Shown here: piece by piece, positions 42,759 through 53,629 of the stretch
Position numbering within the stretch: position 1 is the stretch's first letter
Layout: each line of letters begins with the position of its first letter
Source of the DNA: an uncultured Acidobacteriota bacterium
GTDB taxonomy: Bacteria > Acidobacteriota > Vicinamibacteria > Marinacidobacterales > SMYC01
Reading direction: 5' to 3'
Length of the DNA stretch: 64,000 bases
Assembly (NCBI GenBank): GCA_947259165.1
Contig: CAMYKY010000001.1
Location: 1 to 64,000, forward strand
Program-made: the position numbers and the translations under genes
Notes under the pieces: model-generated
Seen by the model: only the letters and a program-made list of their open reading frames with translations
The model's database searches: none
What the model was told of the DNA's origin: nothing

Positions 42759-44204
42759 ATGCTGACGACAACGATTTTGCGGACGATTCTGCGCTTCTCG
42801 ATGGTGCGTCGCGGCGACCGTGTGCTCGTGGGCCTCTCCGGCGGAGCGGACTCCGTCGCGCTCACGCACGCGCTCTTTGCGCTGCGAACAGAGCTCGAGA
42901 TCCATCTGGTCATCGCTCACCTCAACCACGGGCTGCGAGATGACGCGGCCGCGGATGAAGGTTTCTGCCGTGAGCTCGCGGGAAAGCTCGGCGTCGCTTT
43001 CGTCGTCGGGAGGACCGATGTCACCCAGAAAGCGACGTCCGAAAAGCGATCCATTGAAGACGCCGGACGGGCAGCTCGCTACGCGTTTTTTGCGGCGCAG
43101 GCGGAGCGTCACCAGTGCCACCGCATCGCCACGGGGCACACGATGGACGATCAGGCCGAAACGCTTCTGATGCGGCTCACGCGCGGCTCCGGCACGCGTG
43201 GGCTCGCGTCAGTGTATCCGGTGATGACGCCCGGGGCTCGAAGTCCGGAGTTGTGCACCACGATCGCCACCATCCGACCGTTGATCGACGTTCGCCGCCA
43301 CGAGATCGAGGCCTTTGTCGCCGAGCAAGGACTCTCGTATCGGGAAGACCCGAGCAACCGCGACCGACGATTCACCCGGAATCGCCTGCGACACGACGTT
43401 CTCCCCCGCCTGGTGAAAGAGCTCAATCCCCGCCTGGTGGCGACGCTGGCACGAACTGCCGAGATTCTGCGAGACGACGAAGACTTCATGGACAAGCGCG
43501 CACTCGAAGCGTTCGACCGCGCCGCGACCCGGAGCTCCGCCGAAATCCGGCTTTCGATCTCGGCGCTTGCGGACTCTCACCCAGCCCTTCGCCGTCGCGT
43601 GGCGCGCCTCGCGGTTGAGCACATTCGCGGAGATACCCGAGATCTCTCCATGCAACACGTTCGCGATCTGCTCGGGTTGCTCGAGCCCGGCAAAAGCGGG
43701 CGCGAAGTGCACCTTCCCGGGGTTGTTGTGGAGCGATCGTTCGACGAACTGCTGTTGTTCCCGAAATCGGCTCGCCGCGGGCACGATCCCTCCGATACCG
43801 GCTATAATAGCTTTGAGTACCGTTTAGCAATTCCTGCAGAGCTTCCGATCCGGGAGTGTCGGGGGTTGCTGACGGCGCATCTCGTGGAGTCGATTCGGGT
43901 TTCAGATCAACCGGGCGCGGCCGCCGGAAACGCGGTCGATGTCGGAGTCGAGGACGGAATTGCGGAGCTTCATGTCAGAAGCCCCAGGCCGTCGGATCGA
44001 TTCAGGCCGCTCGGAGCGCCGGGGTCGAAGCCACTCGTGCGGTATCTTATGGAACGGAAAGTCGCGAAAAGAAAACGACGTCATGTACCGCTGGTAGTGC
44101 GGGTCGATGACGAAATTCTCTGGGTAGCTGGGCACTCCGTATCCGAAACAGCGCGGCTCGGACCCGGACGTCGTCGCCTTCACCTCGAATGGATGGGTCA
44201 ATGA
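42759..44204 (+). CDS. tilS: tRNA(Ile)-lysidine synthase TilS
   Basis: A 481-residue TilS that adds lysine to the wobble C of tRNA-Ile(CAU). The PP-loop ATP site SGGADS is at residues 27-32, followed by HLNHGLRDDAAADE, GHTMDDQAETLLMRL and RNRLRHDVLP, then the C-terminal substrate domain with RPSDRFRPLGAPGSKPL. The start at 42759 gives the usual family length before the PP-loop. Earlier in-frame starts overlap the TATAAT box. Its stop overlaps the next ATG (ATGA). Confidence 0.92.
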   Translation: MLTTTILRTILRFSMVRRGDRVLVGLSGGADSVALTHALFALRTELEIHLVIAHLNHGLRDDAAADEGFCRELAGKLGVAFVVGRTDVTQKATSEKRSIEDAGRAARYAFFAAQAERHQCHRIATGHTMDDQAETLLMRLTRGSGTRGLASVYPVMTPGARSPELCTTIATIRPLIDVRRHEIEAFVAEQGLSYREDPSNRDRRFTRNRLRHDVLPRLVKELNPRLVATLARTAEILRDDEDFMDKRALEAFDRAATRSSAEIRLSISALADSHPALRRRVARLAVEHIRGDTRDLSMQHVRDLLGLLEPGKSGREVHLPGVVVERSFDELLLFPKSARRGHDPSDTGYNSFEYRLAIPAELPIRECRGLLTAHLVESIRVSDQPGAAAGNAVDVGVEDGIAELHVRSPRPSDRFRPLGAPGSKPLVRYLMERKVAKRKRRHVPLVVRVDDEILWVAGHSVSETARLGPGRRRLHLEWMGQ

Positions 44205-44722
44205 GCAACGGGCACGGGCTATCGATTGTCTACAGTCGCGATGCGATAGCGCGCCGGGTGCAGGATTTGGGGACCCAGATCACAGCCGATTTTTCCGAAG
44301 GCAATATCGCCTGTGTCGGCGTTCTCCCGAATTCGATGGTGTTCATGGCTGACCTGATTCGCGTTATCGACTGCTCCCTCACCTGCGATTTCCTCAAGGT
44401 GGGAACGGAAGATTCGAAACGGGTGGATGTAGCTTTCGGACAACCGAACGATTTCAGTGCTCGTGACGTACTACTCATACAGGGCGTCGTGGATACAGGA
44501 ATAACATTGAGCTTCATCGCTGGCCATATCGAGGAGACGTGGAAGCCGCGCACCCTCAAAGTGGCAGCGTTGATCAACCGCGAGAACCACCGTAAGGTGG
44601 ATTGCCCAGTGGACTACGCGTGTTTCGAGCTCTCAAAAGAGGGCTTCGTAGCGGGTTATGGTCTGGGGATTCACGAACAACATCGCGGGGCGCCGTTTCT
44701 CGGCCTCGCCGAGGCACCATGA
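44201..44722 (+). CDS. Phosphoribosyltransferase, hypoxanthine PRTase-like but with altered PRPP loop
   Basis: A 173-residue protein of the type I phosphoribosyltransferase fold, at the place where hpt sits between tilS and ftsH in many bacteria. The PRPP-binding loop reads VLLIQGVVDTGITL; the usual acidic pair (Glu/Asp-Asp) before the TG turn is Gln-Gly here, which may abolish or change catalysis. The end LGIHEQHRG also departs from the usual DEKYRNLP-type tail. It may be a purine salvage enzyme, a regulatory paralogue, or inactive. Confidence 0.75.
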   Translation: MSNGHGLSIVYSRDAIARRVQDLGTQITADFSEGNIACVGVLPNSMVFMADLIRVIDCSLTCDFLKVGTEDSKRVDVAFGQPNDFSARDVLLIQGVVDTGITLSFIAGHIEETWKPRTLKVAALINRENHRKVDCPVDYACFELSKEGFVAGYGLGIHEQHRGAPFLGLAEAP

Positions 44723-44761
44723 TATGACGCGATGGAATTTCTCTAGAACCGGAGGCGACTC

Positions 44762-46690
<1,929 letters not shown>

Positions 46691-46754
46691 CCGGGACGCA
46701 GTTTCAGTCGAGCTCGCCGAAGCCTCGCCGAAGCCGGGGAGTTGTGGCGAACGC

Positions 46755-46798
46755 GGCGATTCATCTCGCCGAAGCGTGGCGATTCATCTCGCCGAAGC
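46755..46798. repeat. Tandem 23-bp repeat before folP
   Basis: GGCGATTCATCTCGCCGAAGC occurs twice with a 23-base period, in the 147-base gap between ftsH and folP. Further CTCGCCGAAGCC units precede it at about 46707-46733, and three GGCGGAAG units follow. The GGCGA ... TCGCC parts can form small hairpins. Confidence 0.6.
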
Positions 46799-46837
46799 CT
46801 TGGCGGAAGGCGGAAGGCGGAAGGTTCTAGGGTTACG

Positions 46838-47701
46838 GTGCGCTCTCACATTTTTAAGGCTCGCGACAAAAAGCTCGTCCTCGGAGAGCGGAGCGCGCTC
46901 ATGGGCGTCGTGAACGTCACTCCGGATTCCTTCTACGAGGGGAGTCGCTATCCCGAAGTTTCCCAGGCGATCGATGCCGCGCTTGCACTGATCGAAGCCG
47001 GCGCCGATATCGTCGACATCGGCGGCGAGTCGACCCGGCCCGGCAGTGATGAGGTTCGAGCTCCGGAGGAGCTCGAACGAGTGATGCCCGTACTCGAGAC
47101 CTTGCGCAAGCAGACCGACGTGATGATCTCCATCGACACCCGCAAGGCGTTGGTTGCTGAGACAGTCCTCGCAGCTGGGGCAGATGTCATCAATGACGTA
47201 TCGGCGCTCGACGACGGCATGGTCGACGTCGTCGCGCGTGCGGGCGCCGGGATCGCGCTCATGCACATACAAGGCTCCCCCGAAACCATGCAGCAATCGC
47301 CCGCGTACCGCGACGTCGTTGGCGAAGTTAAGGCATTTCTGCAAGAAGCCGTCACCCGCGCCGAAGCCGGAGGTGTTTCGAACGAATCGATTCTCGTCGA
47401 CCCGGGGATCGGGTTCGGCAAAACGCTCACACATAATCTGGAACTTTTGGCCAACCTGGCGGAGCTTTCCGATCTCGGCAAGCCGATCCTCGTGGGAACG
47501 TCCCGCAAGAGCTTCATCGGGAGATTACTCGAGGATTCTTCTAAGAACCGCGTTTTCGGAACGGCCGGCAGCGTGGCGGCAGCGATCGTAAACGGCGCGA
47601 CCGTCGTGCGAGTGCACGACGTTGCCGAAATGGCCGACGTCGCGCGCGTCGCCGACGCCGTTCGCGCAGCATCCCGCACGCGCGAAGAAATCCTGCAATG
47701 A
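46838..47701 (+). CDS. folP: Dihydropteroate synthase FolP
   Basis: A 287-residue DHPS that joins p-aminobenzoate with 6-hydroxymethyl-dihydropterin diphosphate. It has the signatures LMGVVNVTPDSFYEG, DIVDIGGESTRPGSDEV, ISIDTRKALVAETVLAAGADVINDVSA, DPGIGFGKTLTHNLELL and VGTSRKSFIG. The GTG at 46838 is chosen because upstream codons fall in the repeats. Its stop overlaps the cdaA ATG (ATGA), so folate and c-di-AMP genes are on one message, a common arrangement. Confidence 0.94.
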   Translation: MRSHIFKARDKKLVLGERSALMGVVNVTPDSFYEGSRYPEVSQAIDAALALIEAGADIVDIGGESTRPGSDEVRAPEELERVMPVLETLRKQTDVMISIDTRKALVAETVLAAGADVINDVSALDDGMVDVVARAGAGIALMHIQGSPETMQQSPAYRDVVGEVKAFLQEAVTRAEAGGVSNESILVDPGIGFGKTLTHNLELLANLAELSDLGKPILVGTSRKSFIGRLLEDSSKNRVFGTAGSVAAAIVNGATVVRVHDVAEMADVARVADAVRAASRTREEILQ

Positions 47702-48543
47702 ACGACGTGCTCGATTTCTTCCAAGGCGTTTCACGGGACATTTCGTTCGTCGCCGTAATCGACATCTTGCTGGTGAGCTTCCTGTTCTACAAGCTCTTCC
47801 AGCTCATTCGCGGCGGACGCGCGTTCCAAATGGTCGTGGGAACGCTTCTGTTGGTGCTCTTGTTTTTCGCGTCGCAGTGGGCACAGCTAACGACTCTGAA
47901 CTGGTTGCTGCGCAATACCCTCGCCTATATCGGTTTCGCCGTGATCGTTTTGTACCAGCAGGAGCTCAGAAGAGGGCTCGCGAATCTGGGGCGGGCGCCG
48001 CTGTTCCGCTTCCTCAACCCCGCGCGCCGTAAAGGCACGCTCGACGAGATCGCGTTCTCGGTACTCACCCTCGCTGGTCGCCACATGGGTGCCATCCTGG
48101 TTCTCGAAAGGGACATCGGCCTTCGGAGTTATATCGAGGGTGGCATTCGCCTCGACGCCGTCGTCACCTATGATCTTCTTCTTTCCATCTTTAATCCCAA
48201 GTCCCCACTTCACGACGGCGCTGTCATTGTTCAAGGCGATCGTGTCGCCGCCGCGGCCTGCTTTCTCCCCATCTCCATCAACCCGCAGCTATCGAGGGAG
48301 CTCGGTACGCGGCATCGTGCAGCTATTGGTATCACTGAAGACACGGACGCGGTGGCTATCGTCGTCTCGGAGGAGACCGGACTCGTGAGCTTCATGGAAG
48401 ACGGCGCGATCCTTTCCGGACTCGACAGCGAACAGCTGCGCACGAAACTGCGCGAGGCGCTCGGTCAAGATGACAAAGCGACTCGCACGATCCACGCTGC
48501 CTCGAAGGATGGGTCGGCGAGAGCGACCGAAAGGCCGATCTAG
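47698..48543 (+). CDS. cdaA: Diadenylate cyclase CdaA
   Basis: A 281-residue membrane diadenylate cyclase. It has three N-terminal helices in its first 90 residues and a DAC domain with both catalytic motifs, DGA (173-175, in LHDGAVIV) and RHR (205-207, in GTRHRAAIG). It makes cyclic di-AMP, which controls potassium uptake and cell-wall balance. It is coupled to folP upstream and to the YbbR gene downstream, with glmM next, the classical cdaA-cdaR-glmM order. Confidence 0.95.
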   Translation: MNDVLDFFQGVSRDISFVAVIDILLVSFLFYKLFQLIRGGRAFQMVVGTLLLVLLFFASQWAQLTTLNWLLRNTLAYIGFAVIVLYQQELRRGLANLGRAPLFRFLNPARRKGTLDEIAFSVLTLAGRHMGAILVLERDIGLRSYIEGGIRLDAVVTYDLLLSIFNPKSPLHDGAVIVQGDRVAAAACFLPISINPQLSRELGTRHRAAIGITEDTDAVAIVVSEETGLVSFMEDGAILSGLDSEQLRTKLREALGQDDKATRTIHAASKDGSARATERPI

Positions 48544-49460
48544 TGAGAGATTGGTTGACAGCAAATCTCTGGCTCAAAAGCCTGTCCCTGCTGATCGGGG
48601 TCACGCTGTGGTATGCGGTGGCGCGCGAGCAAGGCGCCGAGTTCGCATTCTCGATCCCATTGGAGCTCCGAGACGTACCCGACGGGCTCGAAGTCGTCGA
48701 GGAGTCAGTCCAGCAAGTCGATGTGCGACTACGCGGGCCGTCCGAAATACTTCGCGGCCTCACGCCGCAGGACCTCAGCGTCGGCATCGATCTCTCCGGC
48801 GCCGAGCCGGGCGAGCGCGTGGCCTATTTGACGCCCAGCGATGTCGCAGTTCCCTTCGGCGCACGCGTCATCCGAGTCACCCCAGCCAACGTCCAGATCG
48901 CGCTCGATCGTACTCTCGAGCGCACCGTCAACGTCATCCCACGGGTTTCAGGGTCGCCTGCCGAGGGGTTCGAGCTCGCCGGGATCACGTTGTCGCTAGT
49001 GTCGGTCGTCGTCGTGGGCCCCGCATCCCAGATCGGAAGTCTCGAGGAGGTCACTACTGAGCCCGTTTCTGCCGAAGGCTTGCGTCAACCATTCTCTCGC
49101 ACGGTTCGCCTGGAGCTCGACCCTCTCGTGCGACTGCGAGGCGATACGAGCGTCGAGCTTACCCTCGACGTGCGTGAGGTTCGCCTGCGCAAAGAACTCT
49201 CCGGCGTCGTCGTCAAGTCCCAGCCCCAGCGAGTGAACGCCGCCATGGATCCGGACACGATCCGAGTGCTCGTCGAAGGGCCCAAGAGCCTCGTCGAGCA
49301 GCTCACCGCGGAAGAGATCGAGGCGGAAGTTCAGCTGGAGGGGCTCTTGCCCGGAAGCCACCGCGTGGTCCCCGTCGTACGGATCGTCGGCCGGCACGAG
49401 CTCGCTGGGTTTCATGTGATTTCCGTGAACCCCGAACATATTCAGGTCGAGCTCCGCTAG
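48543..49460 (+). CDS. YbbR-domain protein (CdaR-like)
   Basis: A 305-residue protein with one N-terminal helix (NLWLKSLSLLIGVTLWYAV) and three YbbR repeats outside the membrane, seen as VRLRGPSEILRGL, VVVVGPASQIGSLEEV and VLVEGPKSLVEQL. CdaR proteins bind CdaA and tune c-di-AMP synthesis. The GTG start at 48543 shares a base with the cdaA stop. It is followed by glmM after 19 bases. Confidence 0.88.
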   Translation: MRDWLTANLWLKSLSLLIGVTLWYAVAREQGAEFAFSIPLELRDVPDGLEVVEESVQQVDVRLRGPSEILRGLTPQDLSVGIDLSGAEPGERVAYLTPSDVAVPFGARVIRVTPANVQIALDRTLERTVNVIPRVSGSPAEGFELAGITLSLVSVVVVGPASQIGSLEEVTTEPVSAEGLRQPFSRTVRLELDPLVRLRGDTSVELTLDVREVRLRKELSGVVVKSQPQRVNAAMDPDTIRVLVEGPKSLVEQLTAEEIEAEVQLEGLLPGSHRVVPVVRIVGRHELAGFHVISVNPEHIQVELR

Positions 49461-49479
49461 AGCGCCAGGACGTCGCTGC

Positions 49480-50859
49480 GTGGCAAAGCTCTTTGGAACC
49501 GACGGCATCCGCGGCGAAGCCTACGCGCCACCGCTCGACCGCCCAACCGTCGTCCGCGTGGGACAGGCATTAGCTAAACAGCTCCCCGCGGAAGCGCCGC
49601 AAATTCTCATCGGGCGCGATACCCGGGCGAGCGGACCGGATATCGAGTCGTGGCTGACGATCGGCATTCATTCCGTCGGCGGCCTTCCCACGTCCGCCGG
49701 CGTCGCGCCGACGCCGGCGATCGCCTTTTTGACGAGGCAGAAAACCTTCGATGCCGGCGTCGTCATCTCAGCATCGCACAACCCCTATCAAGACAACGGA
49801 ATCAAGATCTTTTCGGCGGATGGCGTGAAATCGAGCGAAGCGCTCGAGAAGGCGATCGAGACGGCCGTCGATTCACACGCCCACGTACCGGAAGCCGAGA
49901 GCACGCCAACGCCAAGCCTTGATCTCGAAAGCCTCTACTCCGCTCACGTTGAGGCGAGTCTCGGCGACGGGGTACGTTTGCCCAAGCTCAAGATCGCGCT
50001 CGACTGCGCGAACGGCGCGGGTTATCGCGTAGGGCCGAAACTTCTCATGTCCGTAGGACTCGACGTGTTGTCACTGTACGACGAGCCCAACGGCGAGAAC
50101 ATCAATCGAGACTGCGGCTCGACCGCGATGGAGCGCTTGACCTCGGTCGTCGTCGACAACGGTTGCGATCTGGGCGCTGCGCTCGATGGTGACGGCGATC
50201 GAGTCCTGCTCGTCGACTCGAAAGGCAGGCTCGTCGACGGCGACGCTGTTTTGTTGCTGTGTGCTCGGCGGCTCAAAAAAGAAGGGCGTTTGACGGACGA
50301 CACAGTCGTTGCCACCGTCATGAGCAACATGGCGCTCGAGGTTGCTCTCGCCGACGATGGGATTCAGCTTATCCGTACCCAGGTCGGTGACAAGTTCGTC
50401 GCTCACGAAATGAAGCAACGTCATGTCGTCGTTGGCGGCGAGCAATCGGGGCATATCATCTTTTCCGACTACGCTTCGACCGGCGACGGGTTGTTGACGT
50501 TGATGCAAGTGCTGCGCGTGCTCGCTCTAGAAGAGCGTAGTTTCGACGATTTGTCCCGCTTAGAGCCTTTTCCTCAGGTTCTCGTGAATGTCCGCGTTAG
50601 CTCTCAACCTGACGTCGACCAGGTTCCAGAGATCGCACGCGCCATAGAGGTCGCCGAAAAACAGCTTGCAGGACGCGGGCGCATACTCATACGCTACTCA
50701 GGAACGGAGCCACTACTTCGAATCATGATGGAAGGCCCTGAGAAAGCGGAAATCGCTTCCCTCACACAAAGTATACGCACCGCCGTCGAGGAATCGATCG
50801 GGGCCGCGAATGACGGAACCCCGGTTGTTGAACCGAAACAATCGAAGCCCAATGATTGA
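49480..50859 (+). CDS. glmM: Phosphoglucosamine mutase GlmM
   Basis: A 459-residue enzyme that interconverts glucosamine 6- and 1-phosphate for UDP-GlcNAc. It starts AKLFGTDGIRGEA. The phosphoserine loop ISASHNPYQDNGIKIF has Ser99 as the active serine, the metal loop is DGDGDR, and the phosphate-binding RYSGTEPLLRIM is near the C-terminus. The GTG start at 49480 suits the family. GlmM in other bacteria binds CdaA, consistent with the operon. Confidence 0.96.
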   Translation: MAKLFGTDGIRGEAYAPPLDRPTVVRVGQALAKQLPAEAPQILIGRDTRASGPDIESWLTIGIHSVGGLPTSAGVAPTPAIAFLTRQKTFDAGVVISASHNPYQDNGIKIFSADGVKSSEALEKAIETAVDSHAHVPEAESTPTPSLDLESLYSAHVEASLGDGVRLPKLKIALDCANGAGYRVGPKLLMSVGLDVLSLYDEPNGENINRDCGSTAMERLTSVVVDNGCDLGAALDGDGDRVLLVDSKGRLVDGDAVLLLCARRLKKEGRLTDDTVVATVMSNMALEVALADDGIQLIRTQVGDKFVAHEMKQRHVVVGGEQSGHIIFSDYASTGDGLLTLMQVLRVLALEERSFDDLSRLEPFPQVLVNVRVSSQPDVDQVPEIARAIEVAEKQLAGRGRILIRYSGTEPLLRIMMEGPEKAEIASLTQSIRTAVEESIGAANDGTPVVEPKQSKPND

Positions 50860-50865
50860 ACCCAA

Positions 50866-51618
50866 ATGATTGAACTTGGAGTCACCTTGGACACCGTCGC
50901 GCTTCTCCGTGAGACGCGCAAAACGAAGAGCCCGGACCCGGTCTTCGCCGCATTCCTCGTGGAGCAGGCAGGAGCCCACACGGTGAACGTCCAGTTACGA
51001 GGCGATCGAGCCCATATCCAGGAGCGTGACGTCGAACAGCTGCGGGCAACCGTGACGGGTGAGCTCAACCTCGTGATCACGCCTCGCCAGGAGATGGCTC
51101 GACTCGCTTTGACCACGAAGCCCGAGCGCGTCACCTTCATCCCGGAGCGCCTGGAAACCGCGGGCGGCGGCGGCCTCGACGTCATGCTGAACAGCACTCA
51201 GCTCAAGGAACGTGTCCGTGAAATGCGGGAAAGCACAATTCTTCCAGCGATTTATTTGGACCCCTCGATCGAGCAGGTGAAGGCCGCCCATCAGGTGGGG
51301 GCGCTGGGCGTCGAGCTTTCGACGGAGGCCTACGTGACCGCCAGCGCAGCCGTTGCAATGGCGAGAGACAAAGAGGCTGTCAGTCGTGAGCTCCAGCGCC
51401 TGTCCGATTGTACGCGGCTCGGCGCCAAGCTAGGCCTGCACGTCGGCCTCAGCCACGGCCTCACCCTGCGCAACGCGCCTCCGCTGCTCAGCCTCGGAGG
51501 ATTGGCCCGGGTCAACGTCGGCCACAGCCTGGTCTCCCGAGCCGTCATGATCGGGCTCGAACGCGCCGCTTCGGAATGGATAGACCTGCTTTCTCGCCCA
51601 GCGGACACAGGGCATTGA
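50866..51618 (+). CDS. pdxJ: Pyridoxine 5'-phosphate synthase PdxJ
   Basis: A 250-residue TIM-barrel enzyme that joins 1-deoxyxylulose 5-phosphate and 3-amino-2-oxopropyl phosphate to pyridoxine 5'-phosphate. MIELGVTLDTVALLRETR at the start, HTVNVQLRGDRAHIQERDV, KPERVTFIPE and GLARVNVGHSLVSRAVMIGLE are typical. The usual N-terminal VNIDHVA is changed to GVTLDTVA. It lies 6 bases after glmM and belongs to the same operon. Confidence 0.93.
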   Translation: MIELGVTLDTVALLRETRKTKSPDPVFAAFLVEQAGAHTVNVQLRGDRAHIQERDVEQLRATVTGELNLVITPRQEMARLALTTKPERVTFIPERLETAGGGGLDVMLNSTQLKERVREMRESTILPAIYLDPSIEQVKAAHQVGALGVELSTEAYVTASAAVAMARDKEAVSRELQRLSDCTRLGAKLGLHVGLSHGLTLRNAPPLLSLGGLARVNVGHSLVSRAVMIGLERAASEWIDLLSRPADTGH

Positions 51619-51699
51619 CGGAGTCCATGTTTGTTTGTTACTTTCAGTTTATCGAGGAAACACTCTAGAAGCAGTCCTTTAGAGGGAGGCAAGACGCCG

Positions 51700-52494
51700 G
51701 TGAGCCGGAAGTCGAAACACAAAGTCAGGGATCCGAAAGATCTCGACACCGCGAAAGACACGGAGGGCTTCGAGAAGTCCACCGTGCGCGAGTACTTCGA
51801 GTCGATCTGCGTGGCCGTCATCCTCGCGCTTTTTATCAGGACGTTCGTCTTCCAAGCGTTCAAGATCCCGACAGGATCGATGGAGGAGAACCTGCTCATC
51901 GGGGATCATCTGATTGTAAACAAGATGCTTTACTCCCCGTCGAGCACGCTCGAGGACGCCACAGCTCCGCTCCGAGATGTCCGACGCCTGGATGTCGTTG
52001 TGTTCAAGTTTCCTGACGATCCGAAACGGGATTTCATCAAGCGCGTGATCGGACTTCCGGGCGAGCGGATTCGCATCGAGAACAAAAAGGTCTACGTCGA
52101 CGACGTGCCGCTCGACGAGCCGTACGTCTTCTTTCAAGATACCGGTGGCGGCGGCATGGGGTTCAGCTCAGACTCGATGCGCGACAGCATGTCGGAGCTC
52201 ATCGTGCCCGATGGTCACTACTTCGTGATGGGCGACAATCGAGACAACAGCCACGACAGCCGGTACTGGGGTACGCTCGACGGCGATTTGCTGAAAGGCC
52301 GCGCTCTCATCATCTATTGGTCTTATGAGTCCGGCCGAGAGGCTTACACGAAGCAGGGCTGGGACTACTGGCAGGAAAAGCTTTCGTTGTTCCCTTACCC
52401 GCGTCGCGCACGAAGCGGTCCCAATCAGGGAGAGCTGGAGTGGGGGTTCATTACCAACACCCGATGGGCTCGCTCCTTTCACCTCGTACGATAG
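51700..52494 (+). CDS. lepB: Signal peptidase I LepB
   Basis: A 264-residue signal peptidase with one N-terminal membrane helix (about 35-55). The catalytic serine is in PTGSMEENL (Ser60), the catalytic lysine in FIKRVIGLPGE (Lys114), and the GDNRDNSHDSRYWG box is near the C-terminus. It cleaves Sec signal peptides outside the inner membrane. The GTG at 51700 has AGGGAGG upstream, so the earlier in-frame ATG at 51631 is not used. It follows pdxJ by about 80 bases and is followed by a small membrane protein. Confidence 0.94.
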   Translation: MSRKSKHKVRDPKDLDTAKDTEGFEKSTVREYFESICVAVILALFIRTFVFQAFKIPTGSMEENLLIGDHLIVNKMLYSPSSTLEDATAPLRDVRRLDVVVFKFPDDPKRDFIKRVIGLPGERIRIENKKVYVDDVPLDEPYVFFQDTGGGGMGFSSDSMRDSMSELIVPDGHYFVMGDNRDNSHDSRYWGTLDGDLLKGRALIIYWSYESGREAYTKQGWDYWQEKLSLFPYPRRARSGPNQGELEWGFITNTRWARSFHLVR

Positions 52495-52515
52495 GAACCG
52501 TCAGGAGGTATTGCG

Positions 52516-52881
52516 ATGAAGAAATTCAGAAGCGAACGCGGTGGTGCCGGTGTTGGCTTGCTAATCGCGGTCGTCGTCTTTTTGTTCGTCGCGTACGAGG
52601 CCAAACAATTCGGGCCTCACGTCGTGGCCCAGTTTCAGTTCGAGGACGCGGTGGTCGAAATCGCGAAGTTCTCGCGTAACAAACCCGCCGCGACCGTTCA
52701 GGGGGAAGTGCTCGCCAAAGCGACAGAGCTCAGCCTTCCGGTTACCCGTGACATGATTAAGGTCAGCCGCCAGCCAACGAATACCCGCATCGAGGTGCGC
52801 TACGATCAGGAAGCGGCGTGGCTACCTGGCAAGCCGTACAAATGGACGGTTCAAGTGGAGACAGAGTCGGTATTGTTCTAG
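52516..52881 (+). CDS. Small single-helix protein, DUF4845-like
   Basis: A 121-residue protein with one N-terminal membrane helix (AGVGLLIAVVVFLFVAYEA) and a small mixed domain outside, ending in VQVETESVLF. Its place 21 bases after lepB and its pilin-like start (RSERGGAGVGLL) fit the DUF4845 family often found after lepB. AGGAGG precedes the ATG. The function is unknown; a role near the translocon is only a guess from position. Confidence 0.7.
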   Translation: MKKFRSERGGAGVGLLIAVVVFLFVAYEAKQFGPHVVAQFQFEDAVVEIAKFSRNKPAATVQGEVLAKATELSLPVTRDMIKVSRQPTNTRIEVRYDQEAAWLPGKPYKWTVQVETESVLF

Positions 52882-52938
52882 CTCCGCTGTCAACCACGCG
52901 TTAGCGGCATCGAGCCAACGCGTAACGAACTCCTGTCC

Positions 52939-53442
52939 CTAGGGTTCTGCTTTTCGCTTTAAGAACGAAAGCTTGTCTGACTGCGCGTCGCTTTCGCTCA
53001 TGAGCTGGATCAGGTTTCTCAGGTTCGCGATCGCAGCAAGGATCGAGTTCAACACTTGACGCTTTTGCATCTTGAGCTCGATGATGTCTTTTTCGATCTC
53101 GTGGGCTCGCGACTGAGCGGCTTCGACGAGGCGGTCCGCGGCTAGCTCCGCTTCCTTCAAGAGCATCTGGGACTGCTTCTTTGCGTTGTCCTTGAGCTCC
53201 TCTGAAGTTCGCTGTGCGGCGACGAGGGTGTTTTTCAGAATCTCTTCGCGCTGGCGGTGCTCGGACAGCAGTAGATTCAGCCGGTGCACTTCTGCGGAGC
53301 GCTTCTCGTTGTCGGCGCGGAGCTGTTCCATTTCCTCCGAGACCTCGTTCAAGAACGACCGTACCTCGTCGGTATCGAGGCCGCGGAACGAACGCTGCTG
53401 GAATTCGTGTCTCTGGATGTCAAGGGGGGTTAGTTTCATCAC
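52939..53442 (-). CDS. DivIVA-domain protein
   Basis: A 167-residue DivIVA-type protein. The N-terminus has KLTPLDIQRHEFQQRSFRGLDTDEVRSFLNEV, which matches the DivIVA membrane-binding start, followed by a long coiled coil (about 35-150). Such proteins mark curved membrane at poles or septa and recruit growth proteins. The start is ATG at 53439 or GTG at 53442, with AGGAG just upstream. It lies upstream of a tandem repeat and downstream of yggS on the same strand, so may share its message. Confidence 0.88.
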   Translation of the reverse strand: MMKLTPLDIQRHEFQQRSFRGLDTDEVRSFLNEVSEEMEQLRADNEKRSAEVHRLNLLLSEHRQREEILKNTLVAAQRTSEELKDNAKKQSQMLLKEAELAADRLVEAAQSRAHEIEKDIIELKMQKRQVLNSILAAIANLRNLIQLMSESDAQSDKLSFLKRKAEP

Positions 53443-53481
53443 AACTCCTAAGAATGACCGACGAGCCAGCTCGTCGATCCG

Positions 53482-53619
53482 ACCCTCCCTCTCCCTCCGA
53501 ATGGGGGGAGAGGGCCTGGGGTGAGGGGGATGTCCAGGAGAGCAAAGCTCACCCTCCCTCTCCCTCCGAATGGGGGGAGAGGGCCTGGGGTGAGGGGGAT
53601 GTCCAGGAGAGCAAAGCTC
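53482..53619. repeat. Two tandem 69-bp units with GAGAGGGCCTGGGGTGAGGG hairpin
   Basis: Two identical 69-base units stand head to tail in the gap between yggS and divIVA. Each contains CCCTCTCCCTCC and GGGGGGAGAGGG, an inverted pair, followed by CCTGGGGTGAGGGG. This CCCTCACCCCAGG-type hairpin recurs in many unrelated bacterial genomes as a short intergenic repeat. Confidence 0.85.
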
Positions 53620-53629
53620 GTCGGTCTAT

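Noticed and set aside
46742-46837. N-terminal extension of FolP
   Set aside because: These codons are tandem repeat sequence; the GTG at 46838 gives a normal family start.
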